DNA from: Sulfurovum sp.
GTDB taxonomy: Bacteria > Campylobacterota > Campylobacteria > Campylobacterales > Sulfurovaceae
Length of the DNA stretch: 8,981 nt
Direction of reading: 5' to 3'
Assembly (NCBI GenBank): GCA_030622375.1
Contig: JAUXGC010000043.1
Location: 1-8,981 of the forward strand
Shown here piece by piece: positions 5,968 through 8,981 of this stretch. The stretch's first letter is position 1, and each line of letters opens with the position of its first letter. The position numbers and the translations under genes were made by a program. Below the pieces are notes generated by a model that had not been told where the DNA came from, did no database searches, and saw only the letters and a list, made by a program, of their open reading frames with translations.

Positions 5968-6189
5968 ATGGAAAATAGTATAAAACTTGAACTCAAACAA
6001 ACCACGGTAGAAAATCTAAGAGCTTTCTCAGATATGCTCAACAGAGATATTAACACCATACTCGAAGAGGCTTTAGAGCAGTATTTTGAGAATGAACAGC
6101 AAAAGCTTATGGCAAACAACGAAGAAGATGATAATGCTATGACAAATTTGGATTATGATGAGTTTTGGGATGGATTGGATTTGGGTTAG
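5968..6189 (+). CDS. Small ribbon-helix-helix (CopG/Arc-like) protein
   Basis: A 73-residue acidic protein. I chose the ATG at 5968 rather than the in-frame ATG at 5890, because the extra 26 residues (Trp-, His- and Pro-rich) look non-coding, have no ribosome binding site, and would read through the -10 element. Residues 1-43 fit a ribbon-helix-helix DNA-binding domain: a short strand NSIKLEL, then a helix TVENLRAFSDML, a turn with N, and a second helix ILEEALEQYFENEQQKL. The tail is acidic and ends DYDEFWDGLDLG, resembling the tail of some antitoxins. No toxin gene adjoins it; the next gene, 3 bases on, encodes a thioredoxin. It may be a local transcription regulator of the thioredoxin-tsdA unit. 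The fold is inferred from pattern only, and function is unproven. Confidence 0.6.
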   Translation: MENSIKLELKQTTVENLRAFSDMLNRDINTILEEALEQYFENEQQKLMANNEEDDNAMTNLDYDEFWDGLDLG

Positions 6190-6192
6190 ATA

Positions 6193-6687
6193 GTGAAAAA
6201 ATGGAATTTTAAATCTATCTTGAAAGAGATAGTTATAGGTGCAGTTCTTCTATTTATTTTAAGTAATATAATGAGCTATATACGCAAGCCTGAACTTGAC
6301 TCAACACAACTTCCTAAAATAGAAGCACAACTTATGGATGGAAGCATATTTAGGGTGCAAAATGGAAAACCTTTAGTCATACACTTTTGGGCTACATGGT
6401 GTCCAACCTGTAGGCTTGAAGCCTCTAACATAGAGAGCATATCTAAAAAGTATGAAGTACTGACCATTGCTGTAAACTCTGGAGATAATGCGGAGATAGA
6501 AGCTTATTTAAAATCTAAAGAGTTAACATTTAGAGTGCTAAACGATACAAATGGCAAGTGGGCGAAACAGTTTAAAGTAGAAGCATATCCAACAACATTC
6601 ATTTATGATAGTAAAGGTGAGTTGAAATTTACTGAAGTTGGATATACGACAACAGCAGGACTATTGGCACGATTGAAACTGTTATAA
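6193..6687 (+). CDS. Membrane-anchored thioredoxin-like protein disulfide oxidoreductase (ScsD/TlpA-like)
   Basis: A 164-residue protein with a single N-terminal membrane helix (about residues 10-29, after a basic MKKW start), which should leave the thioredoxin domain in the periplasm. The active site is W69-C70-P71-T72-C73, inside FWATWCPTCRLE, and the cis-proline is Pro133 in AYPTTFIYD. The order VLTIAVNSG, LNDTNGKWAKQFKVEAYPTT and the closing EVGYTTTAGLLARLKL match the ScsD branch of TlpA-like proteins best. Such proteins usually reduce periplasmic disulfides with electrons from DsbD/CcdA or ScsB. The start is a GTG, with no in-frame ATG nearby and only a weak GGGT upstream; the gene begins 3 bases after the RHH stop, suggesting coupled translation. 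The tsdA gene follows by 25 bases, so haem-motif reduction for cytochrome maturation is a reasonable inferred role. Confidence 0.85.
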   Translation: MKKWNFKSILKEIVIGAVLLFILSNIMSYIRKPELDSTQLPKIEAQLMDGSIFRVQNGKPLVIHFWATWCPTCRLEASNIESISKKYEVLTIAVNSGDNAEIEAYLKSKELTFRVLNDTNGKWAKQFKVEAYPTTFIYDSKGELKFTEVGYTTTAGLLARLKLL

Positions 6688-6712
6688 CTAAATCCCTTAA
6701 AGGAACACTATT

Positions 6713-7663
6713 ATGAATTCATTGTTTAAGTATTTATCTATCTTTTTCTTATCTTGTATGTTATCTAATGCTGCAAATATTCCAGATGCACCTAAAGTTT
6801 ATCCTACTGGTGAGCTTGGAAGAATGGTAAAGCTTGGTGAGGCTATCATAATGGAAACGGACAAACATCCACTTACAAGAAATTTTGTAAATAACGAGTT
6901 ACAGTGTAAAAGTTGTCATCCTGTTGGCAGTGATGGAAAGCCAGGTACCATTAAAATGATTGGTACATTCATTGGTACTGCAACATCCTTTCCTGCGTAT
7001 TCAAAAAGAGAAGGTACGCTTCAAACACTTCAAGATCGTATCAATAACTGTTTTATGCGTAGCATGAATGGAACACGACCTATTATTGATTCTGAAGCAA
7101 GTATTGCTATGACAGCGTATATTACTTGGTTATCTACAGGTTTGCCAATAAAAATGAATGAAAAGAATTCAATAAATCCTTATTTTAGTGATAGTTGGAT
7201 TAGAAATCAGAAAAAGTTTAAGAAAATGATGATTGAGTCAACACACAAAAATTACTTAAATGGTAAAAACCTTTTTGAAAAAAAATGTGCTGCATGTCAT
7301 GGTTTGGAGGGTAGAGGAGTGGGAACATTCCCAGCAGTTTGGGGACAAAGTGCAGAAGGGGAGTGGCTCTCCTATAATGCAGGTGCAGGTTTGGCTAGTC
7401 TAACAAAACTTGCTTTTTGGCTCCAATCAAATATGCCACATGGAGAGGGTGGCACACTTAATGATGATGACTCGGCAAATATTGCTCTATATGTTAATGC
7501 ACAACCTAGAGCGAATTTTGATTTAAAAAAATGCTTTTCTTCTAAAGTTGAAGCTAGATGTTATAACTCCAAAGTCAAAATGGAACAGCATAGTGTTCGA
7601 AGTAACTTTGAGTCTATACAATTAGATATAGATGCTATTCGAGGAGATAATATTATTAAATAA
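6713..7663 (+). CDS. tsdA: Diheme cytochrome c, TsdA-type thiosulfate dehydrogenase
   Basis: Periplasmic enzyme that joins two thiosulfate molecules into tetrathionate, passing electrons to a cytochrome acceptor; some members also run in reverse. A signal peptide covers residues 1-20 (cleavage near SNA|AN). Haem motifs are CKSCH (65-69) and CAACH (192-196). FPAYSKREGTLQTL and then RINNCFMRSMNG (109-120) carry Cys113, the expected cysteine ligand of the active-site haem, the hallmark of TsdA. After the second haem come FPAVWG, SYNAGAGLASL and LAFWLQSNMPHG, with Met241 the likely ligand of haem 2; YVNAQPRANF closes the conserved part. About 47 residues follow, with Cys274 and Cys283, beyond the point where many TsdA proteins end. 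AAGGA at 6700-6704 is well placed for the ATG. The gene is last in a unit with the thioredoxin; no tsdB is visible. A SoxA or a plain electron-transfer cytochrome is less likely. Confidence 0.87.
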   Translation: MNSLFKYLSIFFLSCMLSNAANIPDAPKVYPTGELGRMVKLGEAIIMETDKHPLTRNFVNNELQCKSCHPVGSDGKPGTIKMIGTFIGTATSFPAYSKREGTLQTLQDRINNCFMRSMNGTRPIIDSEASIAMTAYITWLSTGLPIKMNEKNSINPYFSDSWIRNQKKFKKMMIESTHKNYLNGKNLFEKKCAACHGLEGRGVGTFPAVWGQSAEGEWLSYNAGAGLASLTKLAFWLQSNMPHGEGGTLNDDDSANIALYVNAQPRANFDLKKCFSSKVEARCYNSKVKMEQHSVRSNFESIQLDIDAIRGDNIIK

Positions 7664-7678
7664 AAATAAATATGTGTA

Positions 7679-7702
7679 TTAGCAGACTTTTTTGTCTGCC
7701 AA
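7679..7702. terminator. Hairpin between tsdA and the convergent EF-hand gene
   Basis: GCAGAC (7682-7687) pairs with GTCTGC (7694-7699) around a loop of six T; a TT/AA pair extends it past one mismatch. It lies 18 bases after the tsdA stop and 11 bases from the stop of the minus-strand gene. On the minus strand it is followed by an AT-rich, T-containing stretch, so it fits best as terminator of the EF-hand gene; on the plus strand no T run follows. It may serve both. Confidence 0.5.
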
Positions 7703-7710
7703 TGTGTAGG

Positions 7711-8256
7711 TTATTGGGTTATTTGAGCAGAATTCATACCTCTACCTTGTCCTTTGTTTTGTCCTCTTTTACCCATGTTACTATTCATACGGTTTGTTTG
7801 ATGTGTGCTAAATTCTGCTTGTGTTACTATGCCATCATTGTTAGCATCTATACTTGTAAAGGTAGGTGCATTTTGGGCATTCCTCATCATTTTTCCTTCA
7901 TTGGCTTTTTGTGTCATACGATTTGCTTGTGCATCATAAAACTCTTTTTGGGTAATTTTGCTGTCACTATTTAAGTCATAAGTAGCAAAAGTAGGTCTGT
8001 TTTGTCTTCCTTTACTGTTGCTACGTTTATTGTTGTTCATGCCTTGACTTTGACCTCCTCTACGATTTTGCATAAATTGTTGACGCTGTTCAGGTGTCAT
8101 CATTTGCATTCGTTTCTGCATTTCTGCCCTAAAAGCTGCTTGGTCATTGACCGAAATGTTACCTCTCATATTTGTTAATTCTTCTGTACTTATTTGAGTA
8201 AAATCTACAGCCCATGTAGCTGAAGCCAATAGTGCTAAAATAATAATTCTTTTCAT
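7711..8256 (-). CDS. Secreted methionine-rich protein with two EF-hand motifs
   Basis: A 181-residue protein with a signal peptide (residues 1-16, ending TWA|VDF). Residues 18-66 form a charged, helix-prone segment, DFTQISTEEL to MTPEQRQQFMQNRR, that resembles small periplasmic proteins of Campylobacterota and, in its MTPEQR stretch, the LTxxQ motif of Spy/CpxP proteins. A low-complexity Gly/Asn/Gln/Arg linker (67-87) precedes two calcium-binding loops: DLNSDSKITQKE (94-105) and DANNDGIVTQAE (137-148), both with acidic or Asn ligands at positions 1, 3 and 5 and a Glu at 12. The C-terminus is again Gly/Gln/Asn-rich. Fourteen methionines are present. Calcium binding is expected; a chaperone or metal-related role is a guess. 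AAAGGA (complement of 8263-8268) gives a good ribosome binding site. The gene is convergent with tsdA and divergent from exbB. Confidence 0.82.
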   Translation of the reverse strand: MKRIIILALLASATWAVDFTQISTEELTNMRGNISVNDQAAFRAEMQKRMQMMTPEQRQQFMQNRRGGQSQGMNNNKRSNSKGRQNRPTFATYDLNSDSKITQKEFYDAQANRMTQKANEGKMMRNAQNAPTFTSIDANNDGIVTQAEFSTHQTNRMNSNMGKRGQNKGQGRGMNSAQITQ

Positions 8257-8275
8257 TTTTTATCCTTTTTTGTTG

Positions 8276-8323
8276 CAATGAAACTCTTTCTGTCGATTAT
8301 CTTAAGAAAGGCTATTTGCATTG
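8276..8323. other. Imperfect inverted repeat upstream of the EF-hand gene
   Basis: CTTTCT (8286-8291) and AGAAAG (8305-8310) face each other around GTCGATTATCTTA, and an outer CAATG (8276-8280) faces CATTG (8319-8323). The palindrome CTTAAG lies at 8301-8306. A minus-strand GATAAT (complement of 8296-8301) inside the loop could be the -10 of the EF-hand gene, so the repeat might be an operator. I do not see a convincing Fur box, although exbB genes are often iron-regulated. Confidence 0.25.
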
Positions 8324-8408
8324 TAACTATAAGGTATGAATTTAAAGTGAATTATATTCTCGGACATCTATTTTGATATATTTAATACTTTAATAATCTA
8401 TTTTCTAA

Positions 8409-8414
8409 TATAAT
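8409..8414 (+). promoter_or_regulatory. Candidate -10 element for exbB-exbD
   Basis: A perfect TATAAT lies 39 bases before the exbB ATG; transcription would start near 8421 and leave a leader of about 33 bases. Upstream is T-rich without a clear -35, as is usual in Campylobacterota. The segment from 8340 to 8453 shows nothing else that I can name. Confidence 0.45.
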
Positions 8415-8453
8415 CCTTTATCATATAAAATAAATTTCACGCAAAGAAGAGAG

Positions 8454-8903
8454 ATGCCAGTAGAACAGATAAAAGATATTGTAGATTATGGAATTATAGG
8501 ATTATTGCTATTTTTGAGTTTTATTACTTTTGCTTTTGCTATAGAGAGATACTTATATTATCGTGGTGTAAAACTTGAAGATTACAAACATCAAAAAGCG
8601 TTAGAGCTAGATCTGTCTAAACGCTTAGCTACCATCGCTTCCATAGGCTCCAATGCACCATATATAGGGCTTTTGGGTACAGTTCTTGCCATTATACTTA
8701 CTTTTTACATCATAGGTGATCAGCAAGATACGATTAATCCAGGAGAGGTTATGAAACATTTGGCTTTAGCACTCAAAGCAACAGCTGCTGGACTTGTAGT
8801 TGCCATACCTGCTACGGTACTTTATAATGCTCTATTGACAACAGTAGATAGACTTCTTGCAGAGTGGGAGATACTCAATGACAAAGGTCATAACAGTATA
8901 TGA
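8454..8903 (+). CDS. exbB: TonB-system energiser ExbB, short epsilonproteobacterial type
   Basis: Inner-membrane proton-channel subunit that, with ExbD, energises TonB for uptake of iron chelates, cobalamin and similar substrates across the outer membrane. At 149 residues it is much shorter than enteric ExbB (244), lacking the long N-terminal and cytoplasmic parts, as in the group-2 ExbB of Campylobacterota. Three membrane segments are expected at about 11-31, 66-87 and 103-127. Diagnostic motifs are IERYL (30-34), NAPYIGLLGTVLAI (67-80, Thr76) and LKATAAGLVVAIPATVLYN (107-125, Thr110); the two threonines correspond in position to conserved channel residues. A purine-rich AAGAAGAG (8445-8452) lies just before the start. 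The stop overlaps the exbD ATG as ATGA. TolQ is the nearest alternative but is longer. Confidence 0.92.
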   Translation: MPVEQIKDIVDYGIIGLLLFLSFITFAFAIERYLYYRGVKLEDYKHQKALELDLSKRLATIASIGSNAPYIGLLGTVLAIILTFYIIGDQQDTINPGEVMKHLALALKATAAGLVVAIPATVLYNALLTTVDRLLAEWEILNDKGHNSI

Positions 8904-8981
8904 GACGAGAACGCTTTGATAAAATGAATGTTGTACCTTTTATAGATATTGTTTTGGTGCTATTGGTCATTGTTTTGGCAA
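8900..8981 (+). CDS. exbD: TonB-system proton-channel subunit ExbD (5' part, runs off the window)
   Basis: The first 27 codons are present, starting at the ATG that overlaps the exbB stop. They read MRRERFDKMNVVPFIDIVLV and then LLVIVLA: a short basic cytoplasmic start, the NVVPFID motif, and the beginning of the single membrane helix with Asp16, the proton-carrying aspartate conserved in ExbD and TolR. AAAGG at 8883-8887 is a distant ribosome binding site, so translation is probably coupled to exbB. A tonB gene would be expected next, outside the window. The rest of the protein, including the periplasmic domain, is not seen. Confidence 0.88.
   Translation, partial: MRRERFDKMNVVPFIDIVLVLLVIVLA

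Noticed and set aside
5968..6189. RHH protein as antitoxin of a toxin-antitoxin pair
   Set aside because: The next gene encodes a membrane-anchored thioredoxin, and no small toxin ORF lies on either side.
6752..6762. Lipoprotein signal around Cys15 of TsdA
   Set aside because: The residues before the cysteine (FLS) do not fit a lipobox and the cysteine lies within the hydrophobic core; a standard signal peptide cut near residue 20 fits better.
8281..8453. Fur box upstream of exbB
   Set aside because: No convincing 19-bp GATAATGATAATCATTATC-like match was found; only scattered ATTAT words.

Overview
The window looks like chromosome of a Campylobacterota (epsilonproteobacterial) sulfur-metabolising bacterium, in the broad range of Sulfurimonas or Sulfurovum. 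This is inferred from four things: low GC with tight gene packing; an alpha/beta hydrolase overlapping a membrane-anchored MurF, the arrangement known from Helicobacter and Campylobacter; a TsdA-type thiosulfate dehydrogenase; and a very short ExbB of the epsilonproteobacterial type followed by ExbD.

Layout. Positions 1-375 hold no intact gene. They carry the end of an unidentified reading frame, a recognisable remnant of a RhuM-family protein, a tiny ORF with a good ribosome binding site, and a plausible promoter. From 376 to 2558 an alpha/beta hydrolase gene and murF overlap by four bases (ATGA). A perfect 14-bp inverted repeat follows, then a minus-strand gene for a secreted META/HslJ-like protein (2604-3038). 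Divergent from it is a two-gene unit (3101-5778): a secreted protein with a lysozyme-like GIGH signature, and two bases later a fused DctQ-DctM TRAP permease with no substrate-binding protein nearby. A hairpin-rich gap comes next. A second plus-strand unit (5968-7663) encodes a small ribbon-helix-helix protein whose transcript may be leaderless, a membrane-anchored ScsD/TlpA-like thioredoxin, and the diheme cytochrome TsdA. A hairpin separates it from a convergent gene for a secreted, methionine-rich EF-hand protein (7711-8256, minus). The window ends with exbB and the first 27 codons of exbD, again overlapping by ATGA.

How the genes work together. MurF completes the UDP-MurNAc-pentapeptide for cell-wall synthesis; the usual partner ddl is not visible upstream, where mobile-type debris lies instead. 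The thioredoxin probably acts in the periplasm and could keep the haem-binding cysteines of the adjacent TsdA reduced, and TsdA would oxidise thiosulfate to tetrathionate. ExbB and ExbD energise TonB-dependent uptake. The least described parts are the lysozyme-like protein coupled to the orphan TRAP permease, and the ribbon-helix-helix/thioredoxin/TsdA unit. I see no CRISPR array, tRNA, rRNA or intact insertion sequence.
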